Source: Deltaproteobacteria bacterium (lineage in GTDB: Bacteria > Desulfobacterota > BSN033 > UBA1163). From it: DNA of 64,000 nt. Position 1 is the stretch's first letter. The number at the start of each line of letters is the position of its first letter. Below the pieces are notes generated by a model. It searched no databases, was not told where the DNA came from, and saw nothing but the letters and a program-made list of their open reading frames with translations. The stretch covers positions 1 to 64,000 of the forward strand of contig VGRY01000016.1 in NCBI GenBank assembly GCA_016875195.1. The letters are read 5' to 3'. Position numbers and translations under genes: made by a program. Positions 41,620 to 50,555 of this stretch are shown piece after piece.

Positions 41620-43701
41620 TCATACCCTCGGTCCCACACCAAACTCGGTAGGCAGAAGGCCATTCAGAAATCCCCTGACCCAGGGAGTCAGTTCCTTCCG
41701 TTTCCTTTCGATCTCTTTCATTCTTCTCTTGAGCCATGGCCTGGATAAAATTTCTTTTTCGCTCAACCGAATAAACGGATACTTGATCTCCTTTCTGGAT
41801 AAAAGCTTCTTTCTGTCGAGGAGGTTGATTTCACTTCGATCGAAGTTGAGATAAACGAGGTCGCCGGTCTCAATGGCTCCAATCCCTCCCCCGATAAGTG
41901 CTTCAGGGGAACAGTGGCCTATGCAAGGACCGTAAGTTGCCCCTGAGTATCTGCCATCAGTAAAGAGCACACCAATGTAGCGAAGAAGTAGATCACGGTT
42001 GAGATATTCCGAGGGGTAGAACATCTCTGGCATCCCATCAGCCAGAGGCCCCTCTCCCGCAATCACAATGAGGATTCTAATCTTTCTTTCACGAACCACT
42101 CGGTCAAAGAGAAGATCTTTATTGAGGTTTTCAAGGCCGTTTTTTTCCTGGAGGCTTTCCGGGAAATTGTATGATAGCATTTTAAGAAGAGCCTCTTTGC
42201 TCACCCTCTGCTTTAACTTTTTTAAGACAGCCTCGCCCTTTAGAAGATCGTTCTGGACTGTCTCCTGCCCCTGATAATAGATGGCAAAATAGATCTTATC
42301 ATTGAAAAGGCGGATCGCCTCCTCAGCCAATCCAGCCCGCTTAAATATTGCAGTTCGGCAGAAATTCCCACGCACGTCAACGATACCGCTTTTGCCTCTT
42401 AATGGAGAACCATAGAGAATGTGATCGTTCGCCTCTTTTGCCTTTATAGCTCTCTCAGACCACTTCCCCTCAACTGTGACGGTGTCCTCTATGAGATTCA
42501 TTTTAAAAAGAGTTTTCATGATGGTATCAATGCCCGAGCTTTTGCCTTTGGCGATTTCCTTGGTCAGTGTCAGTACGTCCTTATTTCTCAACGCATCGGA
42601 TTTCATTAATAAGGGGGCTCTTGCACCAACTTCAGCTATCTGTCGAGGAGTGAGCTTTAGACCCACAGAGGCAGCCACATAGGGGTAGTGGAGTGCCCAG
42701 TTGGTCGAACCTCCAATGGTGCTCCAAAGGACGATGGCATTTTTCAAGTTCTGACGAACCAGTGATGAAACCGACTCTTCAGGATTCCCTCTTCTATACA
42801 GGCCCAGAAGAATATCCACAGCCGAGTCCACTTGGGCCTGAGAGAAAGGCCGCTCCGGCAATTCCATCCCCGAAGGAACGAGACCAAGGCCGCTCAGAGC
42901 AAATTTGCTCGTACACCCTGTCCCGAGAGAAGTGAAAGCGCAGGTTCCACTGGCAATACAACAGTACTTCACAATCTCGGATTTCAGATAATTCTCTTTT
43001 TCTGGGTCGATCTTCCCCTGACGGACAAGGGTCTCAATCAACTTCTGATACATCGCGTAGTCGTTACATTTCAATTTCATCCTAATCAGGTCGGAGATCT
43101 CTTTTCTGATGGATGGGTCAGCAATGCTCTTCTTAATTTCCAGAAACTCTTTTTTAATAGGGGATGGGAGAAAACGGTCAGGCATCATATGTGCAGGGAG
43201 AAAGACTGCGTAGAATGGTTTCATGCCTTTTTTTCTTCTGGCAAGGTCAACCTGGGCGAGTCCTGCCACCTCTCCGGCTGGCCGTTTGTCACAGCTGGTG
43301 AGCACCAGAGCCCCTTGATATCCGTGGGCCTCGCACTGAGTAATGACGTTGAGGCTGGCGAGATTCCGGGAGACAAGTACGTGGCTCATGCCGATGTGGC
43401 CCTGAGCAATGCCGTCGCAGACCCCTGGATTGGCCATGGGAAAAGGAAGGCTATTCCTCGCCCAGAGGCTTCGGACCGCCTTCTTTATAAAATCTTGATC
43501 CAGAACCTGAGCAGGATGGTCCTCTCCACCATGGATGATGGCGATGCGTGGGCTTCCAGTCATCAACCGGCTGACGACTTCATCGCGAGATGTTTTAATC
43601 CCTGCGCTTCGAAGAACATCCATCATAAAGGGAAGGATCAAAGTGATGGGTACGGGTTGGTGAATAATGGGATCATTAAAAGACGGATCATGCATTCTCA
43701 T
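41620..43701 (-). CDS. IlvD/Edd-family dehydratase (sugar-acid dehydratase-like), divergent
   Basis: This 693-aa protein belongs to the dihydroxy-acid/6-phosphogluconate dehydratase family. The motifs LTSCDKRPAGE, SGTCAFTSLGTG, STIGGSTNWALHYP and FTDGRYSGATYGPCIGHCSPEA carry two of the three classical Fe-S cysteines and the active-site loop. The usual NPC motif for the first cysteine is replaced by EDHPAQV, so the cluster must be bound differently. It is about 100 residues longer than IlvD, with an insert after residue 170. It probably dehydrates an aldonic acid to a 2-keto-3-deoxy acid. It is 24 bases from the next paralogue and in the same operon. Confidence 0.85.
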   Translation of the reverse strand: MRMHDPSFNDPIIHQPVPITLILPFMMDVLRSAGIKTSRDEVVSRLMTGSPRIAIIHGGEDHPAQVLDQDFIKKAVRSLWARNSLPFPMANPGVCDGIAQGHIGMSHVLVSRNLASLNVITQCEAHGYQGALVLTSCDKRPAGEVAGLAQVDLARRKKGMKPFYAVFLPAHMMPDRFLPSPIKKEFLEIKKSIADPSIRKEISDLIRMKLKCNDYAMYQKLIETLVRQGKIDPEKENYLKSEIVKYCCIASGTCAFTSLGTGCTSKFALSGLGLVPSGMELPERPFSQAQVDSAVDILLGLYRRGNPEESVSSLVRQNLKNAIVLWSTIGGSTNWALHYPYVAASVGLKLTPRQIAEVGARAPLLMKSDALRNKDVLTLTKEIAKGKSSGIDTIMKTLFKMNLIEDTVTVEGKWSERAIKAKEANDHILYGSPLRGKSGIVDVRGNFCRTAIFKRAGLAEEAIRLFNDKIYFAIYYQGQETVQNDLLKGEAVLKKLKQRVSKEALLKMLSYNFPESLQEKNGLENLNKDLLFDRVVRERKIRILIVIAGEGPLADGMPEMFYPSEYLNRDLLLRYIGVLFTDGRYSGATYGPCIGHCSPEALIGGGIGAIETGDLVYLNFDRSEINLLDRKKLLSRKEIKYPFIRLSEKEILSRPWLKRRMKEIERKRKELTPWVRGFLNGLLPTEFGVGPRV

Positions 43702-43725
43702 GTTTTTTTCTCTCCGGAAATAGAT

Positions 43726-45453
43726 TTAATACTCCGTATAGGCCCCTTTATACGCGGGAGCAGCAGATTGGAGATACCGTTTCAGAACACCTGAGCGTTG
43801 AGGAAATTTGGGCATTTTCCAATTCTTCTTCCTTTCACTCAGAACCTCATTCACCTTTTCAGGTATCATCTTCGTGCCTTTCAATCCAACAATCTCCAAT
43901 CTCCTTTGGGGAATATCAATCCTGATGAGATCCCCATCTTCAACCAGACCAATCGGCCCTCCACGAGCCGCTTCCGGGCAGACATGACCAATGCAGGGGC
44001 CTCTAGTCGCCCCGGAATACCTCCCGTCTGTAACCAAAGCAGTCGTCTTTGAAAGAATCGGGTCGGTGATCAAGGCTTCAGTCGTCGCAAGCATTTCTGG
44101 CATCCCGGTCCCCCGCGGACCCTCATAGCGTATAATGATGACATCTCCCGACTTAATCTTTTTATCGAGGATGGCTTTCATTGCCTCCTCTTCGCGATCG
44201 AAGACAGCCGCTGGTCCTTCATGAACCATCATCTCCTTGGTGACAGCAGAAAATTTTACCACTGCCCCTTCTGGAGCGAGGTTTCCCCTCAATATGGCGA
44301 TCGAACCCCTGAGGCTCGTCTGTTTCGCATCACGAATCACTTCAGTCCGGTTCACCTTGTGATTCCGAAGCCAGCCTTCTGTCCTTTCAAAAAAACCTTC
44401 TCTTTTCAAATCTTTCAAATTTTCCTTCAGGGTCTTTCCAGTCACTGTCATCACATCGAGATCGAGGAGATCTTGAATCTCCCACTGCACTCTGGGAACC
44501 CCTCCTGCAAACCAGAACATCTCTGTCAAAAAGGTGCCACTCGGCTGAATATTGGTGAGGTAGGGAACGGTCTCATTGGCCTTTTCAAAATCATCGTACG
44601 AGATCTCAATATTTAATTCATGCGCAATCGCAGGCAAGTGGAGCAAAGCATTGGTCGATCCTCCAATGGCAGCATGAACTTTAATAGCGTTAAGAAAAGC
44701 CTCCCGTGTCAGGATATCCGAAACTTTGATCCCCTTCTCTGCCAGTTCCAGAATCTTCTGGCCTGATCTTCGGGCATAACGGTGCATCTCCTGAAGGGTG
44801 GCAGGAACCAGAGCTGAACCAGAAAGGGCCATCCCCAATGCTTCGGACATGCACTGCATGGTGCTGGCTGTACCCATGAACTGACATGCTCCACAGCTCG
44901 GATCACATGAAAGGATGTAAGATCGCATCTCGTCTTTTGAAAATTGCTTCTGTTTATACCCTGAGGTCATCTCAGCGCTTTTGGCCGAGCTGGTCATATC
45001 CGGACCAATCCTTGCACTTCCACCCGGAAGATGAAGGAGAGGGATATTGATTCGGGCGGCCGCCATAAGATGAGCTGGGATGGCCTTGTCGCAAGAGGAG
45101 ACGAGGACAATGCCATCCCACGGAAGGACAGCTGCATGAACTTCCACCATCTCGCAGATGACTTCCCGTGAGAGGAGGATATAGTTCATCCCATCATGGC
45201 CCATCGCCCATCCGTCGCAGATGTCCGTCACATGGAATTCTGAAGGCTTCCCTCCTTTTTGATAGACACCCTTAGAAATCTCATGCGAAAGGGAATCGAG
45301 ATGGAAGCTTCCAGGGTGACTGTGACCAAAAACATCGTCCACGAGGATCTGAGGACTTTCCAAATCCTCTTCACTCCAATCCATTCCACATCGCAGGGTG
45401 TCAATCTGCAGCCAATTTTCTCGAAAAGATTTTGCCTTTTGTTGAATCGCCAT
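43726..45453 (-). CDS. IlvD/Edd-family sugar-acid dehydratase (YjhG-like)
   Basis: This 575-aa dehydratase shows LVSSCDKAIPAHLMAAARI, CDPSCGACQFMGTASTMQ, GGSTNALLHLPAIAHEL and LVTDGRYSGATRGPCIGHVCPEAA. These are closest to the E. coli YjhG/YagF (xylonate dehydratase) branch of the family. As in YjhG, the first Fe-S cysteine (NPC) is not conserved; the segment reads SHPGSFHLDSL. It opens the minus-strand cluster, has a GGAGGAG ribosome site and is divergent from the uxaA-type genes. The likely role is aldonate (xylonate, galactonate or similar) dehydration to a 2-keto-3-deoxy acid. Confidence 0.9.
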   Translation of the reverse strand: MAIQQKAKSFRENWLQIDTLRCGMDWSEEDLESPQILVDDVFGHSHPGSFHLDSLSHEISKGVYQKGGKPSEFHVTDICDGWAMGHDGMNYILLSREVICEMVEVHAAVLPWDGIVLVSSCDKAIPAHLMAAARINIPLLHLPGGSARIGPDMTSSAKSAEMTSGYKQKQFSKDEMRSYILSCDPSCGACQFMGTASTMQCMSEALGMALSGSALVPATLQEMHRYARRSGQKILELAEKGIKVSDILTREAFLNAIKVHAAIGGSTNALLHLPAIAHELNIEISYDDFEKANETVPYLTNIQPSGTFLTEMFWFAGGVPRVQWEIQDLLDLDVMTVTGKTLKENLKDLKREGFFERTEGWLRNHKVNRTEVIRDAKQTSLRGSIAILRGNLAPEGAVVKFSAVTKEMMVHEGPAAVFDREEEAMKAILDKKIKSGDVIIIRYEGPRGTGMPEMLATTEALITDPILSKTTALVTDGRYSGATRGPCIGHVCPEAARGGPIGLVEDGDLIRIDIPQRRLEIVGLKGTKMIPEKVNEVLSERKKNWKMPKFPQRSGVLKRYLQSAAPAYKGAYTEY

Positions 45454-45573
45454 AACGCTCCTCCACTTCTCTTTAAGAATTTTACGGACATGCTATCAAA
45501 TATCCTGTGCTTAATCAATCTATATGTAAAAAACAGGTGGAATTTCAAAAAAAATTCTTGTATAGTTGACGAG

Positions 45574-45873
45574 ATGCCAAAAGCCATAGAAAATCTTATT
45601 CTCTCTCACCCTAAGGATAATGTGGCCACCGCAAGGTCTCCTCTGAATGCGGGGACTCTCCTTAATCTAACAGAACATAAGGCGATTGTAGCCAGAGAAC
45701 ATATACCCTTTGGTCATAAGATTGCGCTTCAAAAAATTAAAAAAGGAGGCGCAATCATTAAATATGGGGAGCGGATAGGAAGGACGATCCGTGAGATCAA
45801 ACCCGGGGAATGGGTCCACATCCATAATGTCGTAGGCGAACGGGGGAGAGGCAAGGGTAGAAAGAAAGGTTAA
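45574..45873 (+). CDS. UxaA-type dehydratase N-terminal (SAF) subunit
   Basis: This 99-aa protein corresponds to the SAF domain of altronate/galactarate dehydratases, here as a separate small subunit. Features are LILSHPKDNVATARSPLNAG, the turn IVAREHIPFGHKIAL, and the terminal KPGEWVHIHNV. The ATG at 45574 is used because the ORF-track start overlaps the divergent dehydratase gene. A basic tail (GRGKGRKKG) ends the protein. It pairs with the large subunit 65 bases downstream, across a hexanucleotide array. Confidence 0.88.
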   Translation: MPKAIENLILSHPKDNVATARSPLNAGTLLNLTEHKAIVAREHIPFGHKIALQKIKKGGAIIKYGERIGRTIREIKPGEWVHIHNVVGERGRGKGRKKG

Positions 45874-45930
45874 GGCTGAGGTTAAGGTTAAGGTTGAGGT
45901 TGAGGTTGAGGTTGAGGTTGAGGTTGAGAA
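45867..45930. repeat. Hexanucleotide array (ggttga/ggttaa) between the two dehydratase subunits
   Basis: About ten copies of a GGTTRAG/GAGGTT six-base unit run from the end of the small subunit gene to nine bases before the large subunit ATG. In frame it would encode RLRLRLRL, but no ribosome site precedes that frame. Length variation would change spacing only. Confidence 0.92.
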
Positions 45931-45938
45931 TAGAGAAA

Positions 45939-47096
45939 ATGAATTTTCTCGGTTATAGGAGGCCGGATGGAAAGGTGGGAGTGAGAAATCACGTCCTCAT
46001 CATCCCATCTGTCGCCTGTGCCAACGAAGTCTGTAATGCCATCTCACTTAAAGTGAAAGGCACCATTTCCATCCCCCATCAACATGGTTGCGCCCAACTC
46101 GCCTTTGATGCGGAACAGACAGCAAGGACATTGATCGGTGTTGGAAAAAATCCAAATGTGGCAGCTGTTCTGGTTGTTGGACTGGGATGCGAAGTGGTCA
46201 ATTCTTCGATGGTCGCATCGAAGATTTCGGAGTCTGGGAAACCGGTTAAAAACCTCATCATCCAAGAAGTCGGAGGAAGCCCAAAAACAATAAAAGAGGG
46301 GATCAAAATTTCCAAGGAGTTGGTTTCCTATGCTTCTCAACTCAAGAGAGTGAAGGCAAAGCCTGATTCTTTGATTCTCGGCGTGGAGTGTGGAGGTTCG
46401 GATGCCTGCTCGGGGCTTGCCGCCAATCCTGCCCTTGGTGTTACCAGTGATCTACTGGTCAAGGAAGGCGGAACGATTATTCTTTCGGAGACAACTGAGA
46501 GCATCGGAGCTGAACATATTCTGGCGAGGAGGGCTGTCAACAAAAAGGTACGAGAGAAAATCTTCGAAATTATACGACGAACAGAAATGCGGGCGCTCAA
46601 TCTCGGTCATGATATCGGAAGGGCAAATCCGGCTCCGGGAAACTATGAGGGAGGCATTACTACCCTTGAAGAGAAATCCTTGGGGTGTGTGATGAAAGGT
46701 GGGTCAACCAAGGTGATGGAGGTGGTCGAATATTCTGAAGCCCCCCAAAAAAAGGGATTGGTCCTTATGGACACACCCGGTCATGATGCTGAATCGATGA
46801 CTGGCTTAATTGCCGGAGGCACCCAGATCATTGCGTTCACCACAGGGCGGGGAAATCCTCTGGGCTCACCGATTGCTCCGGTGATTAAAATCGCCAGCAA
46901 TTCGTTTCTTTATTCCAAGATGCAAGATAACATGGATATCAATGCAGGTGAGATCGTCACCGGCAAAAAAACGATTCGGGAGATTGGTGAGTCTATCTAT
47001 CGCGAAGTCTTTCGGGTTGCCAGTGGAAAATTGACCAAAAGTGAAATTTGTGGACATCGGGAATTCGCCATCAATCGAATTGGTCCATCTTTTTAA
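45939..47096 (+). CDS. UxaA-type (altronate/galactarate) dehydratase large subunit
   Basis: This 385-aa protein is the C-terminal catalytic domain of UxaA/GarD-type iron-dependent dehydratases. It opens MNFLGYRRPDGKVGVRNHVL, exactly as such subunits do, and carries HQHGCAQLAFDAEQT, VECGGSDACSGLAANP, GNYEGGITTLEEKSLG and TTGRGNPLGSPIAPVIK. It probably converts an altronate- or galactarate-like aldonate to the 2-keto-3-deoxy acid, using the separate SAF subunit. The ATG at 45939 avoids the RLRL artefact encoded by the array. A palindromic repeat lies downstream, before the ferredoxin/AOR pair. Confidence 0.9.
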   Translation: MNFLGYRRPDGKVGVRNHVLIIPSVACANEVCNAISLKVKGTISIPHQHGCAQLAFDAEQTARTLIGVGKNPNVAAVLVVGLGCEVVNSSMVASKISESGKPVKNLIIQEVGGSPKTIKEGIKISKELVSYASQLKRVKAKPDSLILGVECGGSDACSGLAANPALGVTSDLLVKEGGTIILSETTESIGAEHILARRAVNKKVREKIFEIIRRTEMRALNLGHDIGRANPAPGNYEGGITTLEEKSLGCVMKGGSTKVMEVVEYSEAPQKKGLVLMDTPGHDAESMTGLIAGGTQIIAFTTGRGNPLGSPIAPVIKIASNSFLYSKMQDNMDINAGEIVTGKKTIREIGESIYREVFRVASGKLTKSEICGHREFAINRIGPSF

Positions 47097-47100
47097 AGGT

Positions 47101-47262
47101 AAAAATACGAAGCACGAAATTCGAATTTCGAAACAAATTCAAATGACCGAAACAGAAAAACTCACCCCCACCTCCTCCCATCAAGGGAGAGGGAGATATA
47201 TATTTTTTGGAAATTTGAATTTTGGATTTGTTTCGGATTTCGATATTCGGATTTCGGATTTT
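47101..47262. repeat. Palindromic 'cgaaatccgaa' family repeat, copy 4, with internal hairpin
   Basis: The left arm AAATACGAAGCACGAAATTCG and right arm TTTCGGATTTCGATATTCGG match the copies at 1031, 23909 and 28619. The middle carries a different block, ACTCACCCCCACCTCCTCCC, which itself resembles the GC-rich palindromes. This is a nested structure. Confidence 0.8.
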
Positions 47263-47313
47263 AATGACCAATAATCATAATTTAAGTAGGCTCCAATTTA
47301 GGTAACAACTGCC

Positions 47314-47700
47314 ATGATGAGAATAATACCTAATGTGTGTACTGGTTGTCGCATCTGTGAGATCATCTGTTCCCTCACACATGAAAGTTCCATCGCACCT
47401 AAACAGTCGAGGGTTCGCATTTCATCCAATTGGCCAGAAGAGGAAAAGATTTTTCTCTGTGTGGCATGCGAATCCAAACCTTGTATTGATGCCTGCCCGG
47501 AAGGAGCCCTCTCCTGGAAGGACTACCTCCGGATCGACGAGGTGAAATGCACAGGTTGCTTTCTCTGTAAAGAGGCTTGCCCTTATGGGGGAATACATCG
47601 AGAGAATTCGAAAAACTTTCCTTTGTTCTGCGATACCTGTCATGGGCAATTTCAGTGCGTTCAATGGTGCCCAACAAAAGCAATAGTCAGGGTGAAATGA
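47314..47700 (+). CDS. 4Fe-4S ferredoxin, AOR-associated electron carrier
   Basis: This 128-aa protein has 16 cysteines in four clusters: CTGCRICEIIC, CVACESKPCIDACPE, CTGCFLCKEACPY and CDTCHGQFQCVQWCP. This is the pattern of HycB/DmsB-like polyferredoxins with four [4Fe-4S] centres. It lies one base upstream of the AOR gene and is very probably its electron acceptor subunit, passing electrons to ferredoxin or NADH pools. No signal peptide is present, so it acts in the cytoplasm. The gene begins with two ATGs; the first is used here. Confidence 0.93.
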   Translation: MMRIIPNVCTGCRICEIICSLTHESSIAPKQSRVRISSNWPEEEKIFLCVACESKPCIDACPEGALSWKDYLRIDEVKCTGCFLCKEACPYGGIHRENSKNFPLFCDTCHGQFQCVQWCPTKAIVRVK

Positions 47701-47701
47701 G

Positions 47702-49525
47702 ATGAAATCGGAGTTTGATGGCTATGCCGGCGAAATATTGGAAGTCGATCTAACCGAGGGGAAGGTAAAACGAATTCCCTTGGAACGTGAGATTACCTCC
47801 AAATACATCGGTGGAAAAGGCTTCGCAGCAAGAATCCTCTATGACCGCTTGCCTCAGGAATGCGATCCTTTCGATCCTGACAACATTATGGTCTTTGCCG
47901 CCGGTCCTCTTACGGGAACGCTTGTTCCTGGAAGCGGCCGAAGCATCGTTTCAACGAAGAGTCCTGCGACCGGTTTCTGGCTTGATGCCAACTGTGGAGG
48001 TTCCTTTGGGCCGGAAATGAAGATGGCGGGATTCGATGCGATCATCATCAAGGGAAAAGCTCCTTCCCCTGTGATGCTCCTGGTTGATGATGAAAAGGTT
48101 CAAATCAGGGATGCGAGCGATCTCTGGAGAAAAGATACCTTTTCAACTCACAAATGGATTAAGGATAAATTTGGAGAGGAGTTCCGAGTTGCCTGTATCG
48201 GAGAGGCCGGGGAGAAGAGGGTTCGCTTTGCCAGCATTATCTCTGAGGCAAGGGCCTTTGGAAGAGGTGGAGCAGGCGCGGTAATGGGATCGAAGAATTT
48301 AAAGGCGATCGCCATCAGGGGACATCGTCCTATCACGATTGCCCATCCAGAGTATTTCATGAAAGTCTGCCGTGAGGCTTTCAATGAGATGGCCATCCAT
48401 CCTGATTCTGGAGGGGGTCGCCAGAAATACGGAACAAACACTATCCTTTCCTGTATGAATGAGGCTGGAGTTCATCCGGTCAGAAACTTTCAAAAAGGGA
48501 GTTTCCCGGGCCATACGATTCTCAATGAGGAAGAAATCCGGGAATTTTACGTAAGGAACAAAGCCTGTTATGGATGCCCCATCTACTGCAGTAAAATTTC
48601 AGAGGTAAAAGAAGGGAAGTATAAAGGCGCATTTGTCGAAGGCCCGGAATATGAGGATGTATGGAGTTTTGGAGCCCATTGCGAAAACGCAGATATTCCG
48701 TCAATCATCCAGGCCGAATATCTCTGTGACCTCTATGGGCTCGATGCCATCTCTACAGGGAACGTCATTGGGTTCCTTATGGAGTGCATGGAGAAAGAGG
48801 TTCTGGAAGAGTCTGATATTGGATTCCCCTTAAGGTTTGGAGATCACGAAGGGATCATTCGGGCCATCCATCTCATTGGCCGGAGAGAGGCATCAGGCCT
48901 TCTCTGGGGAGAAGGAGTCAAGAGGATTGCCAATGAGGTTGGGAAGGGTTCTGAATCTTTCGCCATCCATGTAAAGGGCCTGGAGATGCCCGCTTATGAT
49001 CCACGAGGATCGACTGGGATAGCCCTCGCCTATGCCACCAGCGATCGAGGTGCATGCCACCTTCGATCCTGGCCGATTGGAGCAGAACTTCTCTCTCCAG
49101 AGGAGAGAATCGATCCTTTCTCCATCGAGTTCAAGGCGGAGTTCGTGAAGAGTCAGCAGGATCTGTTTACAGTGATTAACTCCTCTGTCACCTGCCTTTT
49201 TGCCATCTTCTCTCTCAGTTTGAGACACATCGTCCAGTTTCTCCACTCCGTGACGGGCATCGAATCCTTTGCATCCTCTGAAGAAGTCCTTCGAAGCGGA
49301 GAACGCATCAATAACCTCGTCAGGCTTTTTAATTTAAGGGAGGGATTAACAAAGGGCGACGATAACCTGCCTAAACGCTTTTTCAGTGAACCCCTGAAGG
49401 ATGGTCCGACTCGAGGAAGGGTGGTTGATCTGGAGACCATGCTGGAAGAATATTATTTCGTAAGGGGATGGGATGAGGAAGGAGTACCCAAACCTGAAAC
49501 ATTGAAGAAGTTGGGGCTTCCCTAA
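47702..49525 (+). CDS. aor: Aldehyde:ferredoxin oxidoreductase (tungsten-pterin)
   Basis: This 607-aa enzyme oxidises an aldehyde to a carboxylic acid and reduces ferredoxin, with a tungstopterin and one [4Fe-4S] cluster. The AOR motifs are YIGGKGFAARIL and GPLTGTLVPGSGRSIVSTKSP near the N-terminus and GEAGEKRVRFASI and GRGGAGAVMGSKNLKA for pterin binding. The cluster ligands are CYGCPIYC and a later cysteine (SSVTC). The residue before the last ligand region is Asn-Ser where many AORs have Asp-Ser. With an upstream dehydratase and a downstream aldolase, an aldehyde such as glyceraldehyde or another aldose fragment is a plausible substrate. Overall length fits AOR/GAPOR. Confidence 0.93.
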   Translation: MKSEFDGYAGEILEVDLTEGKVKRIPLEREITSKYIGGKGFAARILYDRLPQECDPFDPDNIMVFAAGPLTGTLVPGSGRSIVSTKSPATGFWLDANCGGSFGPEMKMAGFDAIIIKGKAPSPVMLLVDDEKVQIRDASDLWRKDTFSTHKWIKDKFGEEFRVACIGEAGEKRVRFASIISEARAFGRGGAGAVMGSKNLKAIAIRGHRPITIAHPEYFMKVCREAFNEMAIHPDSGGGRQKYGTNTILSCMNEAGVHPVRNFQKGSFPGHTILNEEEIREFYVRNKACYGCPIYCSKISEVKEGKYKGAFVEGPEYEDVWSFGAHCENADIPSIIQAEYLCDLYGLDAISTGNVIGFLMECMEKEVLEESDIGFPLRFGDHEGIIRAIHLIGRREASGLLWGEGVKRIANEVGKGSESFAIHVKGLEMPAYDPRGSTGIALAYATSDRGACHLRSWPIGAELLSPEERIDPFSIEFKAEFVKSQQDLFTVINSSVTCLFAIFSLSLRHIVQFLHSVTGIESFASSEEVLRSGERINNLVRLFNLREGLTKGDDNLPKRFFSEPLKDGPTRGRVVDLETMLEEYYFVRGWDEEGVPKPETLKKLGLP

Positions 49526-49527
49526 TA

Positions 49528-49612
49528 AGACACCGAATAGAACGAATGATAGCGAATTACACGAATATAAATCGTTCGCGGTATTCGTTGTCATTCGAAT
49601 AATTCGTTTCCA
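49528..49612. repeat. Short-period dyad (cgaatgatagcgaat / attcgttgtcattcg)
   Basis: GAACGAATGATAGCGAATTAC and ATTCGTTGTCATTCGAATAA are loosely inverted. The unit 'CGAAT' recurs with about a 7-10 base period. It fills the AOR to aldolase gap. Confidence 0.7.
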
Positions 49613-49626
49613 CAAGGAGTGGTAGC

Positions 49627-50532
49627 ATGTTCAAACCCGAAGGTATCTATGTGGCGATGATGACTCCGTTTGAGGACGGGTCAATCAACGAAACCGTGGT
49701 CCGGCAGATGGTCGATTTTATGATTGAGAAAGGAGTTCATGGAATCTTCCCGATCAGTTCCGTTGGTGAGTTCATCCATCTCGATCTGGAAGAGAAGGTC
49801 TTCCTCATGCAGATCATCCATGACCAGGCTAAGGGAAGAGTTCCAGTGACACCAGGAATCGCTTCTACCCGTCCGAAAGAATGCATTTTCCTCGCCCAAA
49901 AAGCAAAAGAGATTGGTTGCGAAGCAGTCGTAGTGGCTCCGCCTTACTATTATCCCATCAGTCAGGAGAATATGGAGCGCCACTTTGAGATGATCAGCGA
50001 TGCTGTGGATATTCCCATCATCCTTTACAATATCCCCCTCTTCGCCACGCCTATCAGCTATGATGTGGTGAAGCGTCTCGCAAGGAAGAAGAATGTGGTG
50101 GCAATGAAGGATTCAAGCGGGAGCATGGTTGACCTTCTCCACTTCATGGATAAGATCCGCTTGATTGGTGAGGACCTTTCTGTTCTCGTTGGCCGTGAAG
50201 AGACCCTGTTCCCTGCCCTGATGGTTGGAGCAAAAGGATGTATGACCGCCACAGCCGGTATTCTTCCGGAGGTGATGGTCGGAGTCTATAAGGCGTGGCA
50301 GGAAGGGAATTATGAAAAGGCCAGAGACCTGCAGTTCTCTATCCTCCTGCTGGTTCGATCCCTGTTTGCGGCGCCGTTCCCCCTCGGTTTTAAGGTCGCC
50401 CTCGAAGTTCGAGGATTCAAAATGGGCCCTCCTCAACAGCCCCTCTCCGATGCGGAGTACTTCAAATATTTAGGAGTCAAGAGCCGAATTGAAAAGGTCA
50501 TGAACCCGATTCTTGAAAATCTGCCAAAGTAA
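49627..50532 (+). CDS. DapA-family aldolase (probable KDG/2-keto-acid aldolase)
   Basis: This 301-aa class I aldolase of the dihydrodipicolinate synthase/N-acetylneuraminate lyase family has the Schiff-base lysine in VVAMKDSSGS and the tyrosine in IILYNIPLF. The GxxGE-type motif is ISSVGEF and the C-terminal region is RSLFAAPFPLGFKVA. Members that are not DapA cleave 2-keto-3-deoxygluconate to pyruvate and glyceraldehyde, or sialic acid, or similar. There is no lysine biosynthesis context. Location directly after the UxaA-type dehydratase and AOR favours KDG-type cleavage. AAGGAGTGGT precedes the ATG. Confidence 0.88.
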   Translation: MFKPEGIYVAMMTPFEDGSINETVVRQMVDFMIEKGVHGIFPISSVGEFIHLDLEEKVFLMQIIHDQAKGRVPVTPGIASTRPKECIFLAQKAKEIGCEAVVVAPPYYYPISQENMERHFEMISDAVDIPIILYNIPLFATPISYDVVKRLARKKNVVAMKDSSGSMVDLLHFMDKIRLIGEDLSVLVGREETLFPALMVGAKGCMTATAGILPEVMVGVYKAWQEGNYEKARDLQFSILLLVRSLFAAPFPLGFKVALEVRGFKMGPPQQPLSDAEYFKYLGVKSRIEKVMNPILENLPK

Positions 50533-50555
50533 TTTAATCCCTCCCCCCTCCCCTT

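Noticed and set aside
42832-43794. 320-aa ORF opposite the IlvD/Edd gene
   Set aside because: It is a long antisense shadow of a real gene; the minus-strand protein has clear family motifs.
45894-45938. RLRLRLRL N-terminal extension of the UxaA-type large subunit
   Set aside because: It is encoded by the hexanucleotide array and has no ribosome-binding site; the family starts at MNFLGYRRPDG.
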